From: Chara braunii
Lineage: Eukaryota > Streptophyta > Charophyceae > Charales > Characeae
Reading direction: 5' to 3'
DNA length: 48,811 nucleotides
NCBI GenBank assembly: GCA_003427395.1
Contig: BFEA01000232.1
Span: 1,353,310 to 1,402,120 of the forward strand
Shown: piece by piece, positions 1 to 10,719 of the stretch
Layout: every line of letters begins with the position of its first letter
Numbering within the stretch: position 1 is the stretch's first letter
Notes under the pieces: generated by a model
What the model was told of the DNA's origin: nothing
What the model saw: the letters and a program-made list of their open reading frames with translations, nothing else
Database searches by the model: none
Translations under genes and position numbers: made by a program

Positions 1-1186
1 TGTTTATGCTACGTGTGCAGGTAAGTGGTAGATCAAGATTGCCTTGTGCAAGATTGGGTGCCCAGGGAGGCTGAACAACGATGAAAAGATTGATGAAAGG
101 AACGGATTATGAACGGGACCCTTGCTATGAATGACTCGCCACTTATGCCTAAAGTGTAGCACCCTATGTTTGGGGCAAGAGATTCGGGGAGGGAAACTTG
201 CTCTAGTCAGGATGGATGTGCAAGGGAATAATGAAGTCTCGAGAATGTGTGGGAGGGCCCCCGAAAGAACTAACGGGCGTATTGAAAACTAAAAAAACTT
301 GGGTCTTGAGAATCAAGTACGGATGGTAGCTTCGCCAGCGAGATGCTGGTTCAGAGAACTGCACAAGTAGTAGAGCCAACATGAACGACGGAGGCGTTTC
401 CTCCTGACGAGACGAGAAAAGAAAAGGAAAATGAGGTAAGAGGCGAGGAACCAGCGNCACCTTGGTGATGTGGGAAGGCCGAGCATCCAGACCGGCCTGT
501 AATAGTTGAGGGGTGAGTCACCCGCCTCAAAAGTTGTGTGACCTTACATGTATGAAATGAATGAGCGCCCAAGGGAGGACGCTCAGTCCACGTTGGAAAA
601 AGAAGAGGAACTCTCAACCTATTCCCTGGAATGCGTGAGTGTTGGAAGGAGGAATTGCTTGAGAGCACAATATGGAACAAAAAATTGACGATTTGACTAG
701 ATCAACGAGACTACCCACCCGGCGTGAGGGCTGAGCTACATTCCCCAATACCAAAGCTCTCTTGCTCAATGGACCACCCCATCCATCTCAAAGCACTAGG
801 TGGGGGTGACCCTGTGATGAAACGCCCCGCGCCCTTGATATGTACACGGGTGGGGCTGAGCCAACTACGACCGCTTCCACGGCAGAGGAAGGGGTTGACA
901 AGTCTTGAAAGTCTAACAGAGTGGGGCCCTACAACGTACCTCAAGATAAATGCCCCCAACCACATATTTCTTGCCAATTGAGCCAACATGTATTTTGATG
1001 ACCGGTCGTAGCCTCGGTACCAACCACAATACAATGCAGGGCCACCTTAACACAAATGTCACGCCCATTCCTCTCCAGCCAGGAACATACGTTGTCGAAG
1101 CAGAAGTCCAAGTATCCTTACTGCGAAGAAGCCCCGTCAACGCACCAAGTAACCCAAACACCAGCACCGGTGCGACTATATCTGAA
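1..1186 (-). mobile_element. E2: 5' leader of a second E-family Ty3/gypsy element (truncated by window edge)
   Basis: Read on the minus strand, this follows a primer-binding site and LTR. It matches the leader of element E in patches, most clearly around 920-1040 against 37000-37085, where both have a 'gtggttggggg' stretch followed by a GAGGTACGT donor-like site. The E leader is about 1.28 kb, so gag of E2 would start just beyond the left edge; no gag codons are visible. One ambiguous base lies at 457. Small open frames here overlap on both strands and resemble no protein I know. The assignment as a leader is by homology to E, not by function. Confidence 0.65.
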
Positions 1187-1201
1187 CCAGCTCCAATACC
1201 A
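1187..1201 (-). promoter_or_regulatory. E2 primer-binding site
   Basis: The minus strand reads TGGTATTGGAGCTGG, identical to the E primer-binding site and close to the classic plant initiator-Met tRNA site (TGGTATCAGAGC). It lies 3 nt from the LTR end, as in E. This is the expected start of minus-strand DNA synthesis by reverse transcription. Confidence 0.75.
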
Positions 1202-1204
1202 AAT

Positions 1205-2217
1205 TGCAAGGAAAATGAGTGAGATCGATAGACATAAAAATATATTGCAATATCACATTGAAGACCAGATAGTCGTGTCCCAAGCAGAAAGCAGATTGTA
1301 CCGAGATACAAGCCAAATACGACCAATGCAATGAACTCGAATGTAAATGTAGCCCCATCTCGCCACTATCAACAATGTATCCAATGCCGCTCTTCTTGAT
1401 TGGGGCTCAGTGCTCAGCCTACCACTACTCAGAACCTATACTAGCCTACAACAGTACAACTAAATGACGAAGCGACCAGGAAACACTTCCAGTCGAAGAC
1501 CAACATACATGAAGGAGTCGCCAATGCAGACCACCACATACACATCAGGCATGTTTCCCTTCTCTCTCCCGCTCATCACCTTCTCTCCCCTCCACAGTGT
1601 GCATCTCCAACCCAAAGACCACCATCACCATCACCAGCTCCCACGAGGCCTGCCTGGCTAAGGCCGCCTCGCGCCCGCTGCCTGCTTGCAGCGCCCTCCT
1701 TCTCTGTAGTGCCCGCGTGCACCCTAGCTTCGCCCCAGCGGCCAGTCAGCACTCAGCCCAGCAGCGTGGCTGCAAGGAAGTGCGAAGCCAGAATACCTGG
1801 CTGGGTGCAGGGCACTTTCCTATATGGAAAGTGCTGCCCTCCTTCAAGCAGCCTGGGCCTGGAGCCGAGTTCCCAGTAGCCTGACATCGGGAACAAAGTG
1901 TCTGCGCCCAGGACCATTTAGATAGCGGCCCCGCTAAACTGTATGACGTGGCTCTCGTCACCTGCTGCTTTCTGATTGGCAGAGAGGCCTTGGGCCACGT
2001 CGCTGACCGGAAGAGCCTAGTAGGCTCACGTGTCTACGGTCAAACAGCATGCTTGAGCCCAGTGACAAACCTGCGCTCAGTAACTGTCTGGCACTCACAG
2101 GGCTGAAAGAAAAGGCCAAAAATAGGCTGGAGGGCAATTCCAGGCCCGCTTCACTTAGGGCGGGCACAATGCTTGCTGTGGGCCCTTGTGAGGGGTTCGT
2201 TCCTAGCACTATTTTCA
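1205..2217 (-). repeat. E2 5' LTR (E family)
   Basis: On the minus strand the terminal end (CTTGCA next to the primer-binding site) and an internal block at about 2130-2200 ('gcccgccctaagtgaa' and the 'gggccc' stretch) match the E LTR. The inferred length of about 1013 bp agrees with the 1009-bp E LTR. The start is placed at a TG near 2217 but is uncertain, because sequence identity there is low. E2 is clearly older or more diverged than E. Confidence 0.65.
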
Positions 2218-3677
2218 GGAAGGTACCACCAGCTTCAGCCAAGATAACAAAAGTTGTTAGCAAGCAGCCAGATCCAAGGAGAATTGGTTTTGGAAGCAGC
2301 AAACAAATGGAAGGGAACCAACCCATAACCAGCAGAAGAAGTCTGGAAGGCAGATCACTAAGTACAAACGTTCAGCAAAACTTGGATGTCAACACATATG
2401 CTTTGCACTCAATGCGGAAGCGCTGCTGTGGGCTTGTGCGTTGGAGAGCCAACTGAGACAATGGGAGTGAGCGTAGGGCGGTGTAGTCAACAGCGTTGGT
2501 CGCAAAGTTGGGGGTGATGAAGAGGAAGAATATGTGAGAGAGGAAGAAGAGAGAGAGGCTTACCTGCATGTGGAGTTGAGCAGGCATAGTTGGCGGTGAG
2601 GAAGAAGAAGACCAAGTTTGGTGTTGGCTACTGAGACTGTTTTTGGACTTGTGTTCGGGTGTTCCATGCATGGTGTGCTCATTGCGAGGAGCCCATATAA
2701 TTTATTCCCAAAGTATTTTACTATGTTGTTTGTGGTGATGTTGCAAAAATGGCGGATTTCGGACCTCTGTTAACCATCTCTCGAATGAAAGACTAAGAAG
2801 AAGAGCACAAGATTGATTCAAATGGAATCTCCCTCCTGTTGTCATCATAGTCTTCCTCCCGTAATTGCCACCCTATCTTATAAGCAATTACTAAAATAAT
2901 AAATGAATTATCCTCCCTATGGCTAGCAACCAAAGAACCCTCCTATCTCATTCTGGCATATCCACGATCCCGTGTGAAGTTTATGTCCAACCGGTACCCC
3001 AACGCGGGCCTTCCCGATGCTCCACGAACCAAGGAATTGCAGATGAAGATCCACCATTGCCAAAGGTAAGTCTCCCATTTCAGCTCCCTTCTTCATCCTT
3101 CTCTTATACCTCTATTCCGCTCTTCCACCTCCATAGCATAGGTAAAGTCTTTGACCTCCATAGCCTAGGCCTTACCTGCATAGCCAAGACTTCTTCCTCT
3201 CCCTGACCTCCTTCAACCCAGCACTCTGCCTAACTCTTCCTTAGAGCGGAGCTGCAGCATGACTGCAGGGTGAATGGCCAGACCACTCATTGCCCTGAAT
3301 GATATACTCTTGACTCCCGGCCTCCAGTACCTCTACTCGGGCACTCTTGGCCTCCAGTGCCTCTACTCAGCCTCTCTCCGCCTCTGCCAGTAGCAATAGT
3401 TCCTACCAGAAGCTCCTCCAACTCATCTACATAAACTGGTTCTGAGATGATATCTACTGACATTCGGTCCTTGGATCATCATCCCCCTATCAGATTCTAC
3501 TTTTGTCGCTGTATGTCCCAGAATTTCGTCTAAGTCCGTCTGGCATCCAATTTTAGCCCTACCAATGTAACTTTTTGTTAGAACACAAACACAGAATCGG
3601 ACTCAGCACATATCACACGTTATCACGGATTCTTGGTGAAAGCAAAACATGCTCAGAGTAAAAAATCTCATCGAATC
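2218..3677. other. Unassigned intergenic or LTR sequence
   Basis: I recognise no gene here. It contains a short imperfect tandem repeat ('ggcctccagt.cctctactc', about 3320-3375), several CCATAGC motifs (3130-3190) and splice-donor-like sites, for example at 3076-3081. A frame at 2049-2456 encodes a basic, Ser-rich peptide without a recognisable domain. The right part may belong to the 3' LTR of element H, but no second copy is available to define it. Confidence 0.4.
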
Positions 3678-3695
3678 GTCCTTCGGGACATCCGT

Positions 3696-3727
<32 letters not shown>

Positions 3728-3757
3728 GGCCCCTGCACAAGGATGACACACATAAAT
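3678..3757 (+). ncRNA. U6 snRNA-like sequence (probable pseudogene)
   Basis: The sequence starts with the 5' stem-loop (GTCCTTCGGGAC, one base pair shorter than in plant U6). It continues through the invariant ACAGAGA box, the AGC-containing segment and the 'CCCCTGC.CAAGGATGACAC' region almost perfectly, then diverges after AAATC. U6 pairs with the 5' splice site and with U4/U2 in the spliceosome. Differences from plant U6 are mainly CpG to TpG/CpA type changes (GCGC to GCAC, CACGC to CACAC), which suggests decay. I see no plant U6 upstream element (TCCCACATCG-like) and no TATA box near -30. A T-rich stretch (CTTCTTTT) follows at about 3773. An active gene cannot be excluded without expression data. 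Confidence 0.75.
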
Positions 3758-4635
3758 CTGCAATCAGACTTGCTTCTTTTCCACTTTACATGCATGCAAA
3801 CAGATGGCACACCGCACTGGCGCTGGGCGGCCACACAACTCAGATACAAACTCGATTCAGAATAGCTATGGTGCTTACTCGTCTTCACTTCACTTGTCAA
3901 CTCAGAGTTTACATCCACTGTTCACACGCACTCAACTCTGGATCTCTCTGGATATCCCACACGCTCACATACACTGTACCTCAAACACACCTGTCTACTC
4001 GCTAACCACCAGCTGCTAAGCTATGGCGGCTATGGCCACTTACTAACACTAGTACTTGATGCTATCTTCTTCCTTCGGCCCACTTCGACTCCGGGCATCT
4101 GCAGACCACCTCGCACAAATCGCCTTGGCAGCACTTCCGCATGGCTCATGCAGGAATGAAAGAATGGCTGGACGCTGCCTCTTGATTTATACTTCTGTAA
4201 GTCGCTGATCTGCCCTTTTCCACCGGGCCCATGGTGCACACAGTCCCTCATGGTACTTGCTGATTGTACAAAGTGAGACTGGGACTGGGTACTGCTGACT
4301 AAGCGAAGTTGGACTCACCACTTGCCCACTTGCCTCTGGTCTGCTGTGGGTAACGTGAGAAGAAACTTGAAAGGCCACTTCCAGACCTTCCGGAAGTCTG
4401 TGGACTTGGCCTTTCAGGACTGTAGCAGCTACGACCTTGACCTTTCAGGACTGTAGCAGCTACAACCTTGACCTTTCAGAGTTGCTACAGCTACGGCCTC
4501 TACACAGCTACGACCCCTACTCAACAGACCTACAGATCGAACCTCTACGGCTACACAGACCTACGACAGAGTACAGTCAACTACTAAAACACAGGTCACG
4601 GGTTCAAACACCCAGGGGTCGACTCGAAGAATACT
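3758..4635 (-). repeat. Probable start of the 3' LTR of element H
   Basis: This directly follows, on the minus strand, the stop codon of the H integrase/chromodomain reading frame, where an LTR is expected. No clear polypurine tract or TG boundary is visible; a candidate start is the TGTTTGAACC stretch near 4605. Two CTATGGC motifs sit at 4021-4038. The partner 5' LTR is not recognisable in the window, so this call rests on position only. Confidence 0.35.
4410..4502. repeat. 31-bp tandem repeat, about 3 copies
   Basis: The units start at 4410, 4441 and 4472 (cctttcaggactgtagcagc...). The first two differ by one base and the third is diverged. The array lies in the presumed H LTR, just downstream of the H coding region. 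Confidence 0.75.
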
Positions 4636-5373
4636 TTAGTCCAAGGCAGGACCTTTCCCTTTTCTATCTCTCTCGTAGGCTCGGACTATATCGGGAGTGG
4701 TCTCTAGAAGCTCTGTTCAGGTAAACCAGCGGTTGTCTCCCGGCTCTTGAAAGGCAAATAGAACCTTGTACTGTTTCTGTGGACGACCTCTACCTCCTGT
4801 TCTGAACACATCTTCACCTACAATGCTGTCAATGTCGTACCTTCCATCCATGTCCGGAGGGATCGTAGGCCTCCGTGATGGAAACTGTTGACTTGTGGTA
4901 CAAGGCAACAACTTTGACGCATGAAAAACTGGGTAGGTGTGGAGATGTGCTGGAATCTCGACTATGTAGGACGGTCCGTCCTCTCCGCCCTTGACTTCTA
5001 AGACTGGCCACGGTCCTCTATACGCAGGTAACAGTTTCCGCGAGATATTCTCCTCAGGGGCAAACTCTTTGGACTTGACCCAGACTAAGTCGCCTACTTG
5101 AAACTGTGATGGGTGACGGTTCTTATTGGCTTGCTCTACCATTCTATGCTGGGCCTTCCTGAGGTTCTCTGTGACGGTAGCAGTCTCCTTTTCATAGTGT
5201 AGTGCAAACTCCCCAGTACTGGGCGATAGCCTTTGAATCTGATCCCGGTTCAGTCCCTCAAACGGTCTACGCGGTCTAAAGGACTTATGTAACTCATTGG
5301 GAGTGCAACAAGTTGCTAAATGCATGCTGTTATTGTATGCACTGGCTACCTTGGGAAGCATCTCATCCCAGTT
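4636..5373 (-). pseudogene. H element: integrase C-terminal part with GPY/F module and chromodomain
   Basis: The minus strand encodes the end of a Ty3/gypsy polyprotein. It begins NWDEMLPKVASAYNNS (end of the integrase core), then has the coiled region with VEQANKNRHP, the QVGDLVWV and RKLLPAYRGPWPV segments of the GPY/F module, and HTYPVFHASKLLP. A chromodomain-like tail follows (YDIDSIVGEDVF... QYKVLFAF... NRWFT.TELLETTPDIVRAYER). One in-frame TGA breaks the chromodomain before TELLE; the reading ends at TAA. The upstream edge is the TTAA of transposon T. The missing N-terminal part lies at 34840-35330 on the plus strand and ends PDQL in the matching frame. The two were separated first by insertion of T and then by the 38-kb inversion. 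Confidence 0.88.
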
Positions 5374-5869
5374 AAACCACCAGTACCCCCAAAGCACCCT
5401 TCCCGAACTATTCTTTTAGCGAGCCACCGAGCCTCTTTGCTTCGTGCGAGAGCAGCTAATGGACAGCAGACATACAGTGGGGGACTGGCCGTTCAAAGGA
5501 GGTGACCGGTACTTGTATCCGGATGGGTTTTTTTTTTCCGTCCTTTTTTCTTTTGTTTTTCCCTTTTCTCTTTCCCCCTAAGTGTGACCGTGAATGTCAG
5601 ACGAGCTATCAACGGCGGGGTTGGGGGGATGTCGTCAGCTCACCCAAAAAAAATAGCAGCAGATGGGACTGGTTCAGGCGCACGGCTTCTATGTATCATT
5701 CAGTGTTTAAGGGGAAGATTCATTCCGATTTTGTTGGTCTACGAGCGGAGCCAATGGGAACTTGAAGGACACACGAATTGAGCCTCTACCTGACACGTAT
5801 CGTTTTTCTTCTTTTTTTTCCCCCAATTTAGGTTTTTTTTTTTTTTTTTTTCAGGGCCAATTTGGATTC
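5372..5869 (+). mobile_element. Transposon T, left arm (14-bp TIR, TTAA target site)
   Basis: The arm begins with TTAA followed by ACCACCAGTACCCC, and ends where the E LTR starts at 5870. The same TTAA plus 14-bp repeat occurs at 35328-35345. Both interrupt the H integrase frame, which is continuous (DQL then NWDEM) once T is removed and one TTAA kept. After correction of the inversion the two 14-mers are terminal inverted repeats. TTAA duplication is typical of piggyBac-like elements; a TA duplication with a longer TIR (mariner-like) is also compatible. T totals about 0.91 kb and encodes no recognisable transposase, so it would be non-autonomous. It contains several T-runs, including 19 T at 5833-5851. 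Confidence 0.68.
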
Positions 5870-6188
5870 TGCAAGGAAAATAAGCAACAGCGAGATGACA
5901 AATCCAGATTACACCATCACATAAAAAGCCAGATAGTCACACTGTGTCCAGAGAGCAGCATTGCACCAATAATACACCAATGGAGGTTCGTAGTACTGAA
6001 AACAAATGTCATGGAGAGCTTTCTCTCTCCTTCAGCAACACAAGAGTCCAGTCCCTTCTCACTCCTACTTGGCGCTCAGCGCCCAGCCTACTCCTACACA
6101 ACTACTATCAGCCTAATAATAGACAATGCAACTGTTGACATCAGCGGCAACCTGAAGTACCTGAAGATGTCGCCCATATGCTGGTAAG
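5870..6188 (-). repeat. E element 3' LTR, terminal portion (displaced and inverted)
   Basis: The minus-strand reading matches positions 36427-36762 of the E 5' LTR with about 95% identity, apart from a 17-bp internal deletion near 6183. It stops exactly where the other part of the 3' LTR stops at 44252: the two pieces join as ...GGGCA|CTTAC... with no base lost or gained. Its outer end is TGCAAG, the LTR terminus, and the next four bases (ATTC, GAAT on the other strand) match the target-site duplication at 35750-35753. Confidence 0.88.
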
Positions 6189-6189
6189 G
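6188..6189. other. Left breakpoint of the 38-kb inversion
   Basis: The left side is E LTR sequence ending GTAAG. The right side is gag of element G starting GCCCGGTCTCG. The partner breakpoint is 44252/44253. No homology longer than a few bases is visible between the two sites. Confidence 0.8.
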
Positions 6190-6722
6190 CCCGGTCTCGA
6201 CTTGCCATTTTCGCATCTGCGCCGCGAGTTCTACAACAGGTCATGTTCTGCATCGAGCCTTGCACTTGGTGATCGCGAGCAACCTTTGCTGAAATCATTG
6301 ACAAGGCGAGGGAGATCATCAAGACCAACAGGGCGGCTGCACACGAGAAGTCAATGTGGCAGTCAACCTATGTGGAGAAGGTGAAAACTGGTCCGCGACC
6401 GCAGCAGTTCGCTGCAGTCCAATCGGACAACATTGTGGAAGACCCGGCAGCCACCCAAGCGTCACGTGAGGCAGATCAGGTGGATGTTGTCCAGCCGCGA
6501 AGCAACAACAAGTCCCGAGGGAACGGGAAGGCGAAAACCGCATCACCGACCGAAAACGGACAGCCAGCACCATGGGTCAAGTTTCACTTGACCGAGGCCG
6601 AGTACAAGTACCGCGGCCGTTACGGCTGCTGCTATTGGTGCAATAGCACCAAGCACAAGACCTCCCTCTGCCAGGATCAGGGCAAGGAGGATGTTCGACC
6701 TCGCATCAACTCGGGAAACTGA
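6189..6722 (+). pseudogene. G element: gag C-terminal half (nucleocapsid)
   Basis: This encodes the end of a retrotransposon capsid (DLPFSHLRREFYNRS... AEIIDKAREIIKTNRAAAHEKS), a low-complexity linker and a nucleocapsid zinc knuckle, CCYWCNSTKHKTSLC, that fits CX2CX4HX4C. A small deletion near 6285 shifts the frame between LGDREQ and FAEIIDKA. It begins abruptly at the inversion breakpoint. The N-terminal half lies on the minus strand at 44253-45309 and ends TEWQKIAAT, so the two halves make one continuous Gag across the junction to within one nucleotide. The gene ends SGN-TGA, directly after a slippery heptamer. Confidence 0.85.
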
Positions 6723-6759
6723 GTTGCGCGGGAGGTGAGACGACTCCACCTCTCACTCC
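6713..6759 (+). promoter_or_regulatory. G element: candidate programmed -1 frameshift signal (GGGAAAC + stem)
   Basis: The gag frame reads tcG GGA AAC TGA, a canonical X XXY YYZ heptamer immediately before the stop. A -1 slip continues LSCAGGE... and is open into the pol frame. After an 11-nt spacer, GGAGGTGAG (6731-6739) can pair with CTCACTCC (6752-6759), giving 8 bp with one bulged G. GGGAAAC is a known retroviral gag-pro slip sequence. Function is inferred. Confidence 0.75.
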
Positions 6760-9391
6760 GCCAGATTCGGCCGCCTTGCTAGCGGCCTCCTACACATCTG
6801 GGGAGGATGCGAATGTCGTAAGTTCTCGGTATGCTTACGAGGATTATGCTGTCCACTTGGTCCCACCGCTGGACCAACCGCCCCACGTGCAACAATCTAC
6901 CGCATGCACGGTTTCATCACCATCGGCAACCGATTCGGCAGCTTCGTTGCCATCTACTGCCAGGGATTCAACGTCATGGTCAAGACTTGAAGAGCTCGAC
7001 CCGTTGACATTTGCGGACTTCCAATGGATGCCCCTTCCCCGATCCGGTCGATTGCCGAAACCGCATTGCAACGTGCTCATGGCACAATTGCGGGATTACT
7101 TGCACACTGCAGTACCAACTTCGTTGATGGACGCCGGAGTAGAGGTTGTCGACCTTCACGCCTACATTGTGAAGATCGGCCGGGAGTTCAAGACACAACG
7201 GTACAACGACATTGACGCACCATTGTTATATGTACGCATTCAGATCCGAGAGGCGACCTGCAGCGCTTTGATCGATTGCGAAGCATCTCGCAACTACATG
7301 AGCCAAGACTTTATGGTACGCGCCGGCCTTGGCCCACGCGACCGGAGGAAGTCCCAGCCGACGCAAGTCACGTTGGCGGACGGTCACACGCACAAGTCAA
7401 TAGACCGGTGCATTGATGACGTCCCCGTGTACTTTGCCCTGCACGCGAGCGAGGCGGTGTCCTTCGATATTTTGGATACCAAATTCGACATGATCTTGGG
7501 CATATCATGGCTGCGAAGCGAGGATTACCCGGTGAACTTCTACCACCGCACCGTTCACGTTCGTGATTGGAATGGAGTACTAGTCCCATGCACGGTAGCT
7601 CCTCCTCACCCTTCAATCAGCTATCACGTGGTGTCCGCCGCAAGCATGCGAGCTTCCATCATCAGAGACAACATCGAGGAGATGGGGGTGTGTTTTCTCC
7701 ACGCCCTCCCGCCACATGACGCTTCATTGACGGACTCATCTTCGGACCCACGCATCACCGAGCTTCTCGACGCCTATGGCGACGTGTTCGAAGGCCCGCA
7801 CGGAGTAGTACCGGATCGGCCCATCCGCCACGAGATCATCCTCGAGGACGGGGCCGTACCTCCGCGCGGTTGGATCTACCGAATGAGCGAGGAAGAGTTA
7901 AGTGTGCTTCGGGCACAACTCGACGACCTTATGGAGAAAGGTTGGATTCGGCCTAGCTCATCGCCATATGGTGCTCCTGTTCTCTTCGTCCGGAAGAAGA
8001 ACAAGGATTTACGGCTATGCATCGATTATCGCAAGCTCAACATGCAAACGATCAGAAACGCCGGCCCTCTTCCACACATCGACGACCTTCTCGAACGGCT
8101 GGGCGACGCCAAGTTCTTCTCCAAGCTCGACCTCACGTCGGGATATCACCAACTCGAGATTCGGCAGGAGGACCGCTACAAGACCGCGTTTAAGACGCGA
8201 TATGGGCATTTCAAATGGTTAGTTATGCCATTTGGCCTTACGAATGCCCCGGCCACTTTCCAAGCGGCTATGACAACAGAGTTCCGACACATGCTGGATC
8301 GATTCGTACTTATCTACCTCGACGACATCCTGGTGTACAGCCGGAGTTTGGACGATCATGTGAAACACCTGCGCACCGTTTTGGAGCGGCTACGACAAGC
8401 CAAGTACAAAGCCAACCGCGACAAATGCGAATTCGTGCAGCAGGAGCTGGGTTACTTGGGACATTATGTGACACCGCAAGGCATCCGTCCGCTTGCGGAC
8501 AAGATCGAGGCCCTCCGTGTATGGCCCGAGTCCACCAACACCACGGATGTTCGTTCATTCATGGGATTGGCGGGCTACTATCAGCGATTCATCACCGGAT
8601 ACTCAAGGATTGCTGCACCTATGACGAGATTACAATCGCCAAAGGTGCCATTCGTATTCGATGACGACGCACGCCGGTCATTCCAAGCACTTAAGACGGT
8701 CATGGTCATGGCACCCGCCCTTAGCATCTATGATCCCACCCTGCCTACGAGAGTGACAACTGACGCTTCCGGCTATGGCATTGGGGCAGTCTTGGAACAA
8801 CACGACGATGACGACTGGCACCCTGTGGAGTATTTCAGCCACAAAGTGCCTCCCATCAACTCGCTTGATGATGCAAGGAAGGAGTTGCTCGTGTTGGTGA
8901 TGACTCTCAAGCGATGGCGGCACTTCCTCCTTGGGCGTCGTAGGTTCACTTGGGTGATGACTTACTACAAGACGCAGGGTACGGTGAGCAGCACGATCGG
9001 ACGATGGATGTACTTTATCGACCAATTTGACTTCACACCGAAACATCTTCCCGGCCTCTCCAATCGCGCAGCAGATGCACTCTCACGAAAACCTGATCTT
9101 TGTGCTATGACACATCATGCCTTCGCATTCGACGAGGAACTTCAGCGACACTTCATCCGGGGCTACGAGTCTGATCCAGACTTCGCCACGTTGTATGCGC
9201 AACTATCTTTGGATCACCCGCCGGCCAGCCACTATTGCATTGCCGACGGGTACTTGCTCCTCCACTCGAGAGGCAAGGACTTATTGTGTGTCCCACGAGA
9301 CCGTCGTCTTCGGACTTGCCTTCTCGGTGAGTATCATGACTCGAGACTCGCCGGCCATTTCGGAGTAAACCGCACCATTGCACGGCTTTGA
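6719..9391 (+). pseudogene. G element: pol - protease, reverse transcriptase, RNase H, start of integrase
   Basis: The frame is open from the slip site with no stop for about 890 codons. In order: a linker; an aspartic protease with the motif LIDCEASRNYMS (DCEA where DSGA is usual); reverse transcriptase (WIRPSSSPYGAPVLFV, LCIDYRKLN, FSKLDLTSGYHQ, MPFGLTNAPATFQ) with intact catalytic YLDD; RNase H (TTDASGYGIGAVLEQ, DALSRKP); and the first part of the integrase zinc domain (HDSRLAGHFGVNRT). It ends at a TGA where CGA (Arg) is expected. The domain order PR-RT-RH-IN defines Ty3/gypsy. Apart from the two Gag pieces it is the best preserved protein of G. Synthesis would need frameshifting from gag. 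Confidence 0.9.
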
Positions 9392-10632
9392 CAACGATTC
9401 CGATGGCCCGACCTCATTACCGATGTCACTCAGTATTGCGACTCTTGCGAAGTTTGCCGACGAAGCAAGCCCCACAATCGCAATCCCTACGGCGAGTTGC
9501 GCCCGATGTATATCCCACGGGAACCCGGGAACCCGGCCTCTCCATTGCCATGGATGTCACCGGACCATTTCCTCGCGATCGCCTCGGGCACGATGGCATC
9601 CTCACGGTTGTGGACCATTTGAGTAAGTATGCGCGTTTTCTCCCTTGCAAGTACTACTCCACGGCTCCCGAGCTGGCACGCCTCTTGCACACCGGTTGGA
9701 TTTGTGGCCACGGTGTACCGGAAGACATAGTCAGCGACCGCGATACTCGCTTCATGTCGGCATTTTGGACTGCTCTCATGCAGGAGTCCGGCACGAAGAT
9801 GAAACCAAGTTAGGCTCAGCATCCACAGACGGGCAGGCAAACGGAGCGGGCACATCAAACCATTCAAATGATGCTTCGTACGCTCATCCGTCCGGACCAG
9901 AAAGATTGGGTTGACCGCCTCCCCGACATCGAGTTCGCCTACAACACTTCGGTGCACCCGGCGATCGGCGTGACTCCTTTCGAGTTGCACCACGGTGGAC
10001 GGAAAGGCCTTATCTTCGCCGACCTTCTCCTCCCACGACCAGCCGATATCGACGCCGCTTGCTCTCCCGCTTTCGTCCGGAAGTACAGGGAATTGCTGGC
10101 TCAAGCTCGCGCGAACATGCAAAAGGCTCAAGTCCGCATGCAGCAGCAAGCCAACAAGCGTCGTGTGCCATGTCCCATCCGCGCCGGTGATCTGGTTTGG
10201 GTCTCCGCGGAAGAGTTTGCACTAGAACAGGATGTTTCACGCAAACTGCTTCCCAAGTGGTTTGGACCATGGCCCGTAACATCAGCCGCGGGCGATGAGC
10301 CCAATGGCCCTTCATTTGTGATCAACATCCCGGCGCATCTGACGGTCCATCCAGTCTTTCACGCCTCGAAGCTGGCAACATATACACCAGCTAAGAGCGA
10401 CGACTTCCCATGCCGACGATCGCAGGACCCTCCATCTATGGATGGTCATCAGGAGGTTGACCTCGTCATCACGGATCGCAAGTACGGGAACAAGCCTCGA
10501 CAGTACAAAGTTACATTCAGAGCATGCGATCCCGACGACACTCGGTGGATTTCAGGAACAAATTTGAAAGCATCCGCACCGCTGATCTACGCTCATTACG
10601 AGCGACAAAGGTTAGCTCAGGGACCTTCATGA
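9392..10632 (+). pseudogene. G element: integrase with C-terminal chromodomain-like region
   Basis: This continues directly from the preceding TGA. It holds the CX2C of the zinc domain (YCDSCEVC), then the core with AMDVTGPF (first Asp), VSDRDTRF (second Asp) and QTERAHQ (Glu). The GPY/F module (AGDLVWV, RKLLPKWFGPWPV, VHPVFHASKL) and a short chromodomain-like tail (EVDLVITDRKYGNKPRQYKV... IYAHYERQR) follow. An 8-bp tandem duplication (gggaaccc, 9519-9534) shifts the frame before the core. A TAG at 9811-9813 interrupts it, and DG is altered to GR before QTERAHQ. The stop is TGA. Confidence 0.88.
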
Positions 10633-10707
10633 CCTGCCCCTCCCACCCGGACTGTGGTCCCTCCCTCAGACAGACAGCTTCGCCCTCGCAGGTAAGCTCG
10701 GTCTTTC

Positions 10708-10719
10708 AAGGAGGGGGGG
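10708..10719 (+). promoter_or_regulatory. G element polypurine tract
   Basis: AAGGAGGGGGGG lies immediately upstream of the TG of the 3' LTR, the expected plus-strand priming site. Confidence 0.8.

Noticed and set aside
2049-2456. Possible host exon encoding a basic Ser-rich peptide
   Set aside because: No recognisable domain, no supporting splice structure, and it starts inside the E2 LTR.
4588-4612. tRNA-like B box (gggttcaaacaccc) near 4592
   Set aside because: No A box at proper distance and no cloverleaf; similarity limited to a short T-arm-like stretch.
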